A DNA stretch of 64,000 nt, from assembly GCF_036246005.1 (NCBI RefSeq), contig NZ_CP109171.1:1-64000 (forward strand), in the 5' to 3' direction. A program made the translations under genes and the position numbers. This document shows positions 26,129 to 34,496 of this stretch, one piece after another (position 1 is the stretch's first letter; every line of letters begins with the position of its first letter). The stretch is from Streptomyces sp. NBC_01723. GTDB taxonomy: Bacteria; Actinomycetota; Actinomycetes; Streptomycetales; Streptomycetaceae. The notes beneath the pieces were generated by a model that saw only the letters and a program-made list of their open reading frames with translations, ran no database searches and had not been told where the DNA came from.

Positions 26129-27235
26129 GTGCCTGCCACCACCGCCCTGCGCCGCACCGTCGCGGTCCTGGCCGCCCTGCCGCTGCTGGCGCTCGCCGCC
26201 TGCGGGTACGGCTCCCAGGCCGAGAAGGACGACGGGGCCAAGGTCGCCGCCGGTGCCGAGAAGACCGACGGTCTGGACTCCGTCCGGATCGGCTACTTCG
26301 GCAACGTCACCCACGCCACGGCGCTGGTCGGCAACCAGAAGGGCTTCTTCCAGAAAGCCCTGGGCGCCACCGAGGCCAAGTACGCCACCTTCAACGCGGG
26401 CCCCTCCGAGATCGAGGCGCTGAACTCCGGTTCCATCGACATCGGCTGGATCGGCCCCTCCCCCTCGATCAACGGCTACACCAAGTCCGGCGGCAAGAAC
26501 CTCCGCATCATCGGCGGCTCCGCCTCCGGCGGCGTCAAACTGGTGGTGAACCCGGACAAGATCAAGTCGCTGAAGGACGTCAAGGGCAAGCGCATCGCCA
26601 CCCCGCAGCTCGGCAACACCCAGGACGTCGCCTTCCTGAACTGGATCGCCGAGCAGGGCTGGAAGACCGACGCGCAGTCCGGCAAGGGCGACGTGACCGT
26701 CGTGCGCAGCGACAACAAGGTCACACCCGACGCCTACAAGTCCGGTTCCCTGGACGGCGCCTGGGTGCCCGAGCCGACCGCGTCGAAGCTGGTCGCCGAG
26801 GGCGGCAAGGTACTGCTGGACGAGTCGACGCTGTGGCCCAACAAGAAGTTCGTGATCACGAACATCATCGTGTCGCAGAAGTTCCTCACCGAACACCCGA
26901 AGGCTGTCGAGGCGGTGCTGAAGGCCTCGGTCGACACCAACGCGTGGATCAAGGCCAACCCCGACGAGGCCAAGGCCGCCGCCAACAAGCAGCTGGAGAA
27001 GGACACCGGCAAGGCCCTGCCCGCCGACGTCCTCGACCCGGCGTGGAAGTCGATCCAGCTCACCGACGACCCGCTGGCCGCCACCCTCGACGCCCAGGCC
27101 GAACACGCCGTCAAGGCCGGCCTGCTCGACCAGCCCGACCTGGGCGGCATCTACGACCTCACACTGCTCAACAAGGTCCTCAAGGCCAAGGGCAAGCCCA
27201 CCGTCGACGACGCCGGACTCGGCCGCCGGCCCTAG
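26129..27235 (+). CDS. sulfonate/taurine-type ABC substrate-binding lipoprotein
   Basis: A 368-residue exported lipoprotein. The signal peptide ends in a lipobox LALAAC, then the SsuA/TauA-type fold appears (RIGYFGNVTHATALVGNQKG, NAGPSEIEALNSGSIDIGWIG, PDAYKSGSLDGAWVPEPTAS). It should capture an aliphatic sulfonate or sulfate ester for the ATPase and permease genes that follow. The GTG at 26129 is the start with a usable site (GAGAGGAA). Substrate cannot be read from sequence. No sulfonate monooxygenase (SsuD/TauD) is present. Confidence 0.85.
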   Translation: MPATTALRRTVAVLAALPLLALAACGYGSQAEKDDGAKVAAGAEKTDGLDSVRIGYFGNVTHATALVGNQKGFFQKALGATEAKYATFNAGPSEIEALNSGSIDIGWIGPSPSINGYTKSGGKNLRIIGGSASGGVKLVVNPDKIKSLKDVKGKRIATPQLGNTQDVAFLNWIAEQGWKTDAQSGKGDVTVVRSDNKVTPDAYKSGSLDGAWVPEPTASKLVAEGGKVLLDESTLWPNKKFVITNIIVSQKFLTEHPKAVEAVLKASVDTNAWIKANPDEAKAAANKQLEKDTGKALPADVLDPAWKSIQLTDDPLAATLDAQAEHAVKAGLLDQPDLGGIYDLTLLNKVLKAKGKPTVDDAGLGRRP

Positions 27236-27293
27236 CAGCCGGCGCCGATCACGCCCAGGGACCAGGACCAGGGACCAGGAGGTTCGACCGACC

Positions 27294-28121
27294 ATGGCCA
27301 CGACCACGACCCCGCCCGTCGCCGAGGACACCCGGGCCGGTGAAGCCGGCACCGCCGGGAAGGCCGCGGCCACCACCGCGCGCGCCGCCCGTATCGAGCA
27401 TGTCTCGAAGTCGTTCGCGGGCCCCGCCGGGCAGCAGCTCGTGCTGGACGACATCACCCTCGATGTCGCGCCCGGCGAGTTCGTCACCCTCCTGGGGGCC
27501 TCCGGCTGCGGCAAGTCCACGCTGCTCAACCTGGTGGCGGGCCTGGACCGGCCCAGCACCGGCGAGATCACCACCGACGGACGCCCCGCCCTCATGTTCC
27601 AGGAGCACGCCCTCTTCCCCTGGCTCACCGCGGGCAAGAACATCGAACTCGCCCTCAAACTGCGCGGCGTGCCCAAGACCGAGCGCCGTGACAAGGCGGA
27701 GGAACTGCTCGAACTCGTCCGGCTGTCGGGCGCGCACGGCAAGCGGGTGCACGAACTGTCCGGCGGCATGCGCCAGCGCGTCGCGCTCGCCCGGGCGCTC
27801 GCCCAGGAGAGCAAACTGCTGCTGATGGACGAGCCGTTCGCGGCACTCGACGCCATCACCCGCGACGTACTGCACGACGAACTGACCCGCATCTGGCGCG
27901 AGACCCAGCTGTCCGTCCTGTTCGTCACCCACAACGTGCGCGAGGCCGTCCGCCTCGCCGAACGCGTGGTGCTGCTGTCCTCCCGCCCCGGGCGCATCGC
28001 CCGCCAGTGGACGGTCGGCCTTCCGCAGCCGCGCCGCATCGAGGACACCGCCGTGGCGGAACTCTCCGTCGAGATCACCGAAGAACTGCGTGGGGAGATC
28101 CGCCGTCATGGCCAGCACTGA
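27294..28121 (+). CDS. ABC transporter ATPase, SsuB/TauB type
   Basis: A 275-residue ATPase with Walker A GASGCGKST, Q-loop MFQEHALFPW, signature LSGGMRQR, Walker B LLLMDEPFAALD and switch His in FVTHNV. It powers import of the ligand delivered by the lipoprotein encoded 58 bases upstream. Its 3' end overlaps the permease start by 14 bases. A Thr/Ala-rich N-terminal tail of about 30 residues precedes the domain. Confidence 0.92.
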   Translation: MATTTTPPVAEDTRAGEAGTAGKAAATTARAARIEHVSKSFAGPAGQQLVLDDITLDVAPGEFVTLLGASGCGKSTLLNLVAGLDRPSTGEITTDGRPALMFQEHALFPWLTAGKNIELALKLRGVPKTERRDKAEELLELVRLSGAHGKRVHELSGGMRQRVALARALAQESKLLLMDEPFAALDAITRDVLHDELTRIWRETQLSVLFVTHNVREAVRLAERVVLLSSRPGRIARQWTVGLPQPRRIEDTAVAELSVEITEELRGEIRRHGQH

Positions 28122-28998
28122 TCCCTCCCTCAAGGGTGACGTCGACCTCGCCGGTCTGGAGGCGGGCCTCGACGCCCTGGAGACCCGGCACAGGACCCGG
28201 ATCCCCTTCAGGCAGACCTTCGTGGAGAAGGTCCTGCCGCCCGCCGTCGCCGTCCTGCTGGTGCTCGCCATCTGGCAGGCCCTGGTCTCCTTCAAGATCG
28301 TCGACGACCCGAACCGGCTGCCCGCGCCCTCCGCCGTGTGGGACGTCGTCCACCAGGCGTGGCTTGAGGGCGAACTGCTCGGCTACATCTGGACCAGCGT
28401 CTCGCGCGGACTCTCCGGCTTCCTGCTCGCCCTCGTGATCGGCACCCCCCTCGGGCTGCTGGTCGCCCGGGTCAAAGTCGTCCGCGCCGCCATCGGCCCC
28501 ATCCTGTCCGGCCTCCAGTCCCTGCCCTCGGTCGCCTGGGTACCCCCCGCCGTCATCTGGCTGGGCCTGAACAACTCCATGATGTACGCCGTCATCCTCC
28601 TCGGCGCCGTCCCCTCCATCGCCAACGGCCTCGTCTCCGGCGTCGACCAGGTCTCCCCCCTCTTCCTGCGCGCCGGCCGCACCCTGGGCGCCACCGGACT
28701 GAAGGGCACCTGGCACATCGTCCTTCCCGCCGCCCTGCCCGGCTACGTCGCCGGCCTCAAACAGGGCTGGGCGTTCTCCTGGCGCTCACTGATGGCCGCC
28801 GAGATCATCGCCTCCTTCCCCGACCTGGGGGTGGGCCTGGGCCAGCTGCTGGAGAACGGCCGCAACGCCAGCGACATGGCCATGGTCTTCGAAGCCATCC
28901 TCCTCATCCTCATCGTCGGCATCGCCATCGACCTGCTCATCTTCAGCCCGCTGGAGCGGTGGGTACTGCGCAGCCGCGGCCTGCTGGCCACGTACTGA
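28108..28998 (+). CDS. ABC transporter permease, SsuC/TauC type
   Basis: A 296-residue inner-membrane permease with about six hydrophobic segments and the coupling EAA-like loop (GASL-type region near VLPAALPGYVAGLKQGWAFS). The cytoplasmic N-terminus of about 50 residues is longer than usual. It completes the importer. The ATG at 28108 overlaps the ATPase gene, arguing for one transcript with it. Confidence 0.9.
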   Translation: MASTDPSLKGDVDLAGLEAGLDALETRHRTRIPFRQTFVEKVLPPAVAVLLVLAIWQALVSFKIVDDPNRLPAPSAVWDVVHQAWLEGELLGYIWTSVSRGLSGFLLALVIGTPLGLLVARVKVVRAAIGPILSGLQSLPSVAWVPPAVIWLGLNNSMMYAVILLGAVPSIANGLVSGVDQVSPLFLRAGRTLGATGLKGTWHIVLPAALPGYVAGLKQGWAFSWRSLMAAEIIASFPDLGVGLGQLLENGRNASDMAMVFEAILLILIVGIAIDLLIFSPLERWVLRSRGLLATY

Positions 28999-29019
28999 CG
29001 GCGCTGCCGGCCCCGACCC

Positions 29020-29364
29020 CTCCCCGGGCCCGTCGGCTCCAGCCGCGCTCGACGCGCCCGGCATCGGCGCGGAGGCCGAGCGGTGGAACCGGGTTCTGCG
29101 CGACGGCGGCCCCCGCGGCCTGCCCCGCCGACAGGGCACGGTCTGGCTCTACCTCAACGGGGCGGAGGACCTGCGGACGTGGGAGGTGTGCACCGTCACC
29201 GTCTGGCGCCAGCTACGGCGGCCGCGCTCGGTGAGTTGCGGGCGCGGGGTCTGCTGCGGGGGGGGCGGGGAGGTGGTGCGGGCCGTGGCGGACGCGGTGG
29301 CCGTGACGCCGAGTGCCTGTTTCTGCACCCGCGGGAGACTTCGGGGTGGCGCCTGGCCGCGTTC
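29020..29364 (+). pseudogene. degraded coding remnant
   Basis: Between the permease and the LysR gene, one frame reads protein-like (AEAERWNRVLRDGG, TVWLYLNGAEDLRTWEVCTV). The similarity to coding then continues in another frame (TAAALGELRARGLLR, ECLFLHPRETSGWRLAAF) to 29376. There is no clean start. It is probably the frameshifted rest of an unknown gene. Confidence 0.3.
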
Positions 29365-30288
29365 CTAGTGCTGTGAGGGTTGGGTCGGCGGGAGGGCCTT
29401 TTGCATGCGGATGAGGAGGGCCTTGGCTGCCGGAGTGTGGGGACCGTCCGTCGGCCATGCGAGAGCAATCCGGCCGCGGAGGCGGGGGGAGGTCAGGGGG
29501 AGCGTGCGGAGGCCGAGAGCGGACGCGGCTTCGGGCGGGAGTTCCGGGAGGATGGCAACTCCGAGGCCGCGGGCGGCGAAGCGTGTCAGCAGGCTCGGCG
29601 CGGCGGCCTCGAAGGCGATGCGTGGCTGGAAACCGGCCTGTCGGCAGGCGCGTTCGAGTGCGCCGCGCATGCCGGTGCCGCGTGGAAGGCTGATGAGTGG
29701 GCGGTCGGCGAGCTCGGTCAGTGGGAGTTCTGTGCGGCCGGCGGGGAGGAGCAGTGGATCCTTTGGGGTCATGGCGGCGACCAGTGGGGTGTCGATCACG
29801 ACTTGGAGGCTGATGCCCGGCGGGGGGTCGTCGTCGGTGACGCCGACGATGGCGAGGTCGAGTTCACCGCGACGCAGGGCGGTGAGCATGCGTGCTGAAG
29901 TGTCCTCGGTGAGGGAAATCTCCACCTGCGGGTGCTCGTCGTGGAAGTCGGCGAGCAAGGCGGCCAGGTCGTACCCGTCGGTGGCCGCGCCTGAGACGAC
30001 GCCGATGGTGACATGCCCTCGGACCAGGCCGGTGAACTCGTCCACCGTCTGCCGCATCCCCTCGATGGCCGCAAGTGCTGCCCGCGCATAGGGAAGGACA
30101 GCCTCGCCCGCTTCGGTGGTGGTAACCCTTCGACCGGACCGGTCCAGCAGGGGTTGCCCAAGTTCCCTCTCCATCTGCCGGATCTGGGCACTCACCCCCG
30201 GTTGCGCGACATGCAGGCGGGCCGCGGCGCGGGTGAAGTTGGCTTCTTCGACGACGGTGAGGAAGTACTGCAGCTGGCGGAGCTCCAT
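29365..30288 (-). CDS. LysR-family transcriptional regulator
   Basis: A 307-residue LysR protein. The winged helix covers residues 1-60 (MELRQLQYFLTVVEEANFTR, then AAARLHVAQPGVSAQIRQME), followed by a linker helix and a periplasmic-binding-like effector domain (GHVTIGVVSG, LDLAIVG, LLTRFAARGLGVAILPE). It is divergent from the maleylpyruvate-isomerase-family gene 71 bases away, the usual arrangement for a LysR target. No T-N11-A box was confirmed in the gap. Confidence 0.9.
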   Translation of the reverse strand: MELRQLQYFLTVVEEANFTRAAARLHVAQPGVSAQIRQMERELGQPLLDRSGRRVTTTEAGEAVLPYARAALAAIEGMRQTVDEFTGLVRGHVTIGVVSGAATDGYDLAALLADFHDEHPQVEISLTEDTSARMLTALRRGELDLAIVGVTDDDPPPGISLQVVIDTPLVAAMTPKDPLLLPAGRTELPLTELADRPLISLPRGTGMRGALERACRQAGFQPRIAFEAAAPSLLTRFAARGLGVAILPELPPEAASALGLRTLPLTSPRLRGRIALAWPTDGPHTPAAKALLIRMQKALPPTQPSQH

Positions 30289-30359
30289 AAGCGGAGATGC
30301 TAGTTGCGAGAATTACCGTCTCTTGGACTTCTGGCACAGCGTCCGAGACGCTGGTGATC

Positions 30360-30965
30360 ATGAAGAGTGCAGCCGTGGACGTCCGTGCCGAGATCGCGGC
30401 CGAGCGGCGCGAACTGGCGGACGTGCTGGACGGACTGACCGAGCACCAGTGGGATGCGCCGACCTTGTGCAGCGGGTGGCGGGTGCGAGAGGTCGCCGCA
30501 CACATGAGCATGGGATTCAGGTACTCGTTCGGCAGGACGACGCTGGAGCTGGCTCGGTCGGGAGGCAACCTGCACCGGATGACCGACCGCGCCGCGCGCC
30601 GCGACGCCGCTGTCCTCACGCCCCATGAACTCGCCGCAGCGCTGCGGGACAATGCCCATCACCCCTGGAGGCCGCCGGTAGGCGGCCCGGCGGCGGCACT
30701 CGGGCACGATGTCATTCACGGATTGGACATCACCGTCGCGCTCGGGCTCGGGCGACAAGTCCCCCTGGAACGCCTGCGCATCGTGCTGGAAACCGTCAAG
30801 CCGAGCACGCTCCGCTTCTTCCGGGCGCACCTCGGCGACGTCGAACTGCGGGCCACCGACCTGGAGTGGTCGTACGGCAGGGGCGCCCAGGTGGCGCGCC
30901 CCGCTCAGGAGCTCCTGCTGCTTGCCTACGGGCGCAGGCTCCCAGCGGTGCGCGCAGACGGCTGA
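30360..30965 (+). CDS. maleylpyruvate isomerase (MDMPI/DinB-like) family protein
   Basis: A 201-residue protein with the N-terminal MDMPI pattern (RRELADVLDGLTEHQWDAPT, LCSGWRVREVAAHM) and a second conserved His motif (DVIHGLDITVALG). This four-helix fold binds a metal and often uses mycothiol as cofactor in actinobacteria. Its exact reaction is unknown. The ATG at 30360 was chosen because homologous sequence starts there. It is divergent from, and probably controlled by, the LysR gene. Confidence 0.75.
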   Translation: MKSAAVDVRAEIAAERRELADVLDGLTEHQWDAPTLCSGWRVREVAAHMSMGFRYSFGRTTLELARSGGNLHRMTDRAARRDAAVLTPHELAAALRDNAHHPWRPPVGGPAAALGHDVIHGLDITVALGLGRQVPLERLRIVLETVKPSTLRFFRAHLGDVELRATDLEWSYGRGAQVARPAQELLLLAYGRRLPAVRADG

Positions 30966-31079
30966 CGCCGACTCGGTAGTTACTGGTGACCAAGGTGAGC
31001 CGGGGTGGCGTCCGGCTGTCCGCGTGGCGTAGCCGCTCGGACAGCGCGGTGGGCGAACCGGCAGAGAGAAGGTGGCGCG

Positions 31080-31535
31080 ATGGAGTACTCGCACGACGAC
31101 GAAGAGCTGGTGAACCAGCCGATCGGGTACTGGACGTGGGCCGCGAACAAGACGCTTACGGCGTATGTCAGGGGGCGGCTCGCGGCCATCGGAATCACAC
31201 AGCCTCAGTGGTGGGTGCTGCACCAGGTGCTGCACAGCGAAAGCGGTGCCACGCGGGAGGAGGTGATCAGTGCCCAGCAGGGCAACCTGGACGTTGGCGC
31301 CGGCCTTGCTCCCGACATCGACCTTCTGGTGGAGCGGAAGCTGCTCGTGCTGGATAGAACCGGCCGGCTCCAGATCACCGACGATGGCAGGGCGCTGCAC
31401 CAGCGCGCCGCCGAGACTCAGCGCGCCAGCCGGACACAGGTGCACACGGGTATCCCGGACGAGGAATACCTGATCACCCTGAAGGTCCTGCAACGCATGA
31501 TGCGCAACGCGGGTGGAGACGTGGCCGCGGGGTGA
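31080..31535 (+). CDS. MarR-family winged-helix regulator
   Basis: A 151-residue protein with MarR-like order: an N-terminal helix (YWTWAANKTLTAYVRGRL), then GITQPQWWVLHQVL, a recognition-helix region, and a wing around LLVLDRTGRLQITDDGRALH. The recognition region is less typical (ATREEVISAQQGNLDVGAG). The ATG at 31080 follows GAGAAGGTGG. It stands alone, so its target is probably its own promoter or the isomerase-family gene upstream. Confidence 0.7.
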   Translation: MEYSHDDEELVNQPIGYWTWAANKTLTAYVRGRLAAIGITQPQWWVLHQVLHSESGATREEVISAQQGNLDVGAGLAPDIDLLVERKLLVLDRTGRLQITDDGRALHQRAAETQRASRTQVHTGIPDEEYLITLKVLQRMMRNAGGDVAAG

Positions 31536-31635
31536 TGATCAACCGCCCCACCTGCCGAAACGAACAGATCCGGCGCTTGTCCAAGGTCCTCGCTCTCGTG
31601 ATCCCGAACGTTCCTGCCCCGTCCAGGGGGAGCGC

Positions 31636-31752
31636 ATGAGCAGCAAGGGGCTCAGGGGGCAGATCTGGCAACAGCTCTTCGACCACCACTATCACTTGGT
31701 GACCTACGACAGCCTCAACTGCTACTTCCGCGCAACGCGGCACCGCCGCTAA
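31636..31752 (+). CDS. 38-codon ORF rich in His and Tyr, doubtful
   Basis: ATG to TAA encodes a peptide with a hydrophilic start and an aromatic/His-rich tail containing one Cys (LFDHHYHLVTYDSLNCYFRA). GGGGGA lies upstream. It matches no family known to me and may be a remnant, a small peptide or chance. Confidence 0.2.
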   Translation: MSSKGLRGQIWQQLFDHHYHLVTYDSLNCYFRATRHRR

Positions 31753-32171
31753 CTAGGAGCCGAGTCGAGACCGCTCGGGCTTGCCACGACCAGCCTCGGA
31801 CAGTCTCACCGCATGACAGAGGCACACCTCCGATCACGGCGGGCGCACCTGAGTCCCTGCTCTTCTTGAGTGACGCACGGAGTTTGCGTCCTGACCATGT
31901 CCATGCCGTGCGTTATGCGGCTGTGGCCTCCACAGCGGCGCACCGGTCTCCCCGGCCTGCACACACCCGAGTCGCTTATCAACCCGGAGCGTACGGTGGC
32001 GCGGCCGCTGGAGACCGGCGCCGTGTCGTGGACGCCTGGACAGTTCTCAGCGCGTCACGTCCGCCAGAACATCCCGGAGTCCCCGGAGCGACTGAATCTT
32101 GAGCTCGTCGAATCCCGGACCTTCGACTCCCAGACCGTGCTCCTGCGCTACCAGCCCACGGCACCGTGATG
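31753..32171. other. gene-poor segment
   Basis: An open frame at 31870-32169 (ending in SRTFDSQTVLLRYQPTAP) looks partly protein-like, but no start, ribosome site or family supports it. It is probably part of the string of remnants that follows. Confidence 0.3.
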
Positions 32172-32345
32172 TAGCCCTGGCGCAGCCGCCCGACGACACC
32201 GGCCTGGACGGTGAGCTGGTGGTGTGGGAGTCCGGCCGTCTCGCGTCCGAGCGGCTGCAGCAGCGCCTGGCCCACCGTCGCGGCGCCGGCGCTCTGGCGG
32301 CCGCGAGCACTTGGCCCGCGCACCTGGTCTTCCCTGTCAAGTTCA
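32172..32345 (+). pseudogene. fragment of ATP-dependent DNA ligase
   Basis: About 55 codons read as the ligase adenylation-domain segment (GLDGELVVWESGRLASERLQ, QRLAHRRGAGALAAASTWPA). Neither the catalytic Lys region upstream nor the rest downstream is present. The fragment stops where the XRE fragment on the other strand begins, so a rearrangement joined two broken genes. Confidence 0.6.
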
Positions 32346-32354
32346 GCGTGTTGA

Positions 32355-32463
32355 GCGGTGCTGGGTCTCGGTTTCGTCCATGCGCAGGATGCGGGTGAGT
32401 GAGCGCAGGACGCTCGTGGAGACGCCGCGCAGTTTCCCGCGTTTCATCCCGGTGTAGTTGTAT
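32355..32463 (-). pseudogene. middle fragment of an XRE regulator
   Basis: The minus-strand reading YTGMKRGKLRGVSTSVLRSL TRILRMDETETQH matches, residue for residue in pattern, the YTRLERGNLSGVSDSVLDAL region of the intact regulator at 35939. No start or end is present. It may be the other part of the fragment at 35545-35656. Confidence 0.6.
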
Positions 32464-32680
32464 TGACCACGAGCGTTGTTGACGGTGACACAACGCTTGT
32501 GGCTCGGGTGAAGGCGCTGGAGACACGTTCACCCCCCAGGCGGCACCGCGGTGATGTAGGGCGTTTCTCGGGTCGAGGTAGGGCCGTGGGCGGCCTCGCT
32601 GTGACGGTCAGCGTTCGCCAGACGTGCGACCTGTGGGCAATGGATGTGCTGCCGGGTCGCGCGTGCCACCCTCGATCGTT

Positions 32681-33313
32681 CTATGCCTTGTCGCCGAGGC
32701 TTGCCATAGCGTCGTGGACTTGTTGTGGGGTCGGTTGGCTCGCGGGCAGGGGGTGGCGGGAGGACTCGGTGCGCAGGCCGTCTAGGAGGAAGGCGGCTTG
32801 GCGGCGCCACCCGCTTGGTGCGGCCTCGCCGGTGGCTCGGGCCAGCAGGGCATTGGCGGCAAAGGCGAATACCAGATCCGCGTTGGTGAAATCGGGACGG
32901 AGTGCGCCGGCTTCGTGGGCCCGCTCAACGATCTGCCGTGCGGCGCCCATGCTCCGGGCGCAGGCGGTCATGAGTCGCTTCGCGTTCGGGTAACGTCCGC
33001 TGACCACGTCGGCGACGGCTGGATCGGTGGCCTGAAGTTCGCAGAGCTTCTCGACGTAATACGTGAATCCCTCCCAGGCATCCTCCAAGGACAGGGCCTG
33101 CTGGCCGACCTGGTCCAGGAGGTGTGCCGCGCGGTCGGTCACCACCTCGTCGATGAGGGCCTCACGCGTGCCGAAGAGGTTGTAGAGGGTGCCGTGACTC
33201 ACGCCCGCCCGTCGGGCGATTTCCTTGAGCGGCACCTGCAGACCACGTTCCTGGAAGAGCTCGGCGGCGGCAGCTCGCAGCTTCTCCGCGTTCCGTTGCG
33301 CGTCGGTCCGCAT
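32681..33313 (-). CDS. TetR-family repressor
   Basis: A 210-residue TetR protein. The N-terminal HTH (residues 1-50: AEKLRAAAAELFQERGLQVP, LKEIARRAGVSHGTLYNLFG) precedes an all-helical ligand domain. It is divergent from an SDR gene across a 145-base region with two overlapping inverted repeats, a standard arrangement for repressing itself and the neighbour. Bases 32464-32680 hold nothing else supported. Confidence 0.92.
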   Translation of the reverse strand: MRTDAQRNAEKLRAAAAELFQERGLQVPLKEIARRAGVSHGTLYNLFGTREALIDEVVTDRAAHLLDQVGQQALSLEDAWEGFTYYVEKLCELQATDPAVADVVSGRYPNAKRLMTACARSMGAARQIVERAHEAGALRPDFTNADLVFAFAANALLARATGEAAPSGWRRQAAFLLDGLRTESSRHPLPASQPTPQQVHDAMASLGDKA

Positions 33314-33383
33314 GCGGTGATTCCTCCTGGTCGGCCTGGCGTATCCCTCGCCGCGTGCTGCCGGTCAGCAGAACGTGACCATC

Positions 33384-33432
33384 GGGTCAACTTGCATGTT
33401 ACCGTCGACCCGTAAGTTGACCCGTGGGTCAA
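33384..33432. promoter_or_regulatory. likely TetR operator region
   Basis: Two nested inverted repeats: GGGTCAACTT (33384-33393) with AAGTTGACCC (33414-33423), and TTGACCC-GT-GGGTCAA (33417-33432). They lie between the divergent TetR and SDR genes, so the repressor at 32681 is the likely reader. Confidence 0.65.
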
Positions 33433-33458
33433 GATGACCGGAATAAGGAGTCCACCGC

Positions 33459-34172
33459 ATGTCCAAAGTGATCGCCGTCTTCGGGGCCGGCACCGGTCTC
33501 GGCGCCTCCGTCGCCCGCCGCTTCGGCCGCGAAGGCTTCCGTGTCGCCCTGGTCGCGCGCCGCAAGCAGCGCCTCGACGCACTCGTAGAGCAGCTGGCGG
33601 TGGCCGGCATCGAGGCAGCCGGGTTCACCGCCGATCTATCCAGGCCCGCCGAAGTACCGGCCTTGGTGGCGAGAATCCGCGACCGCTTCGGCCGCGTCGA
33701 CGTGATCGAGTACGGGCCGTTCAGCACCGAGCAGAGTCTGATTCCAGCCGCCGAGATGGATGCTGCCGCCCTGGAGGAGGGCATTCCGATGTTCTTGCTG
33801 ACGCCGGTGGAAGTGGTACGTGCAGTTCTGCCGGAGTGGACAGAGCGGGGCGATGGAGCCTTCCTCCTGACCACCGGCGTCACGGCCGTCCACCCCCTGC
33901 CCCGGCTCAGCGGCCTGGCCCCCGTCGGCGCCGCCGCCCGTAACTACCTGCACTCTCTCCACGGTGAGGTCGCCGAGGCGGGAATCTACGCCGGCACCCT
34001 CTCCGTCGGTGCGACGATCGACCGCAGCGAGTTGAGCGCCCTCATCGCCTCTACGGGATCGACTGCAGAGTTCCCCCTCGTCGACCCTGACGAGCTCGCC
34101 GAGCAGTACTGGGACATGTACACCAAACGAGACCGGATCGAGCAGCTCTACCCCCAGCCCCAGAACGTGTAG
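33459..34172 (+). CDS. short-chain dehydrogenase-like protein (atypical active site)
   Basis: A 237-residue SDR-fold protein with a nucleotide motif (GAGTGLGASVARRFG) and ADLSRP. The usual NNAG strand is EYGPFS, and no YxxxK with its Ser is evident (GLAPVGAAARNYLHSLHGEV holds the region). It may bind NAD(P) without classic SDR catalysis. The ATG at 33459 follows AATAAGGAG. It is the probable target of the TetR gene. Confidence 0.75.
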   Translation: MSKVIAVFGAGTGLGASVARRFGREGFRVALVARRKQRLDALVEQLAVAGIEAAGFTADLSRPAEVPALVARIRDRFGRVDVIEYGPFSTEQSLIPAAEMDAAALEEGIPMFLLTPVEVVRAVLPEWTERGDGAFLLTTGVTAVHPLPRLSGLAPVGAAARNYLHSLHGEVAEAGIYAGTLSVGATIDRSELSALIASTGSTAEFPLVDPDELAEQYWDMYTKRDRIEQLYPQPQNV

Positions 34173-34299
34173 CCCAGGACGCGCTGACGACCGGCCCCGG
34201 CGCCGTCGCGTGCGGCGAGGCCCGTAATCCCCACTCAGGGGCGAGGGGATGGGGCCGTTCCTCACCTCCACGCATCTCCCCACCACCGCAGAGGTCGTC

Positions 34300-34482
34300 G
34301 TGTCTCACCCCAATGCCCGGCTGACCATCCACGGCCGCAGGCTGCTGGTCGACCGGGTTCGGTCCGGCAGACCCGTCGCCCACGTGGCCGATGAAATGGG
34401 TATCTCCCGCACCACCGCTCACAAGTGGGTTCGGCGTCTCATCTCAGCCCGGCAGACGGCCCCTGTACCGCATGGACTGTGA
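34300..34482 (+). pseudogene. IS481-family transposase, 5' fragment
   Basis: About 50 codons from the GTG at 34300 (VSHPNARLTIHGRRLLVDRV, GISRTTAHKWVRR) are the N-terminal HTH of an IS481 transposase. The frame then runs into unrelated sequence and ends. The matching 3' end appears at 35288-35530 on the same strand. Confidence 0.75.
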
Positions 34483-34496
34483 ACTGTAGAGGCTGG

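Noticed and set aside
32440..32500. Similarity of a short minus-strand reading (VNNARGQY) to the end of the IS481 transposase (VNNPAGQY)
   Set aside because: Eight residues are too few, and the same bases fit the XRE regulator. It does not prove an IS end here.
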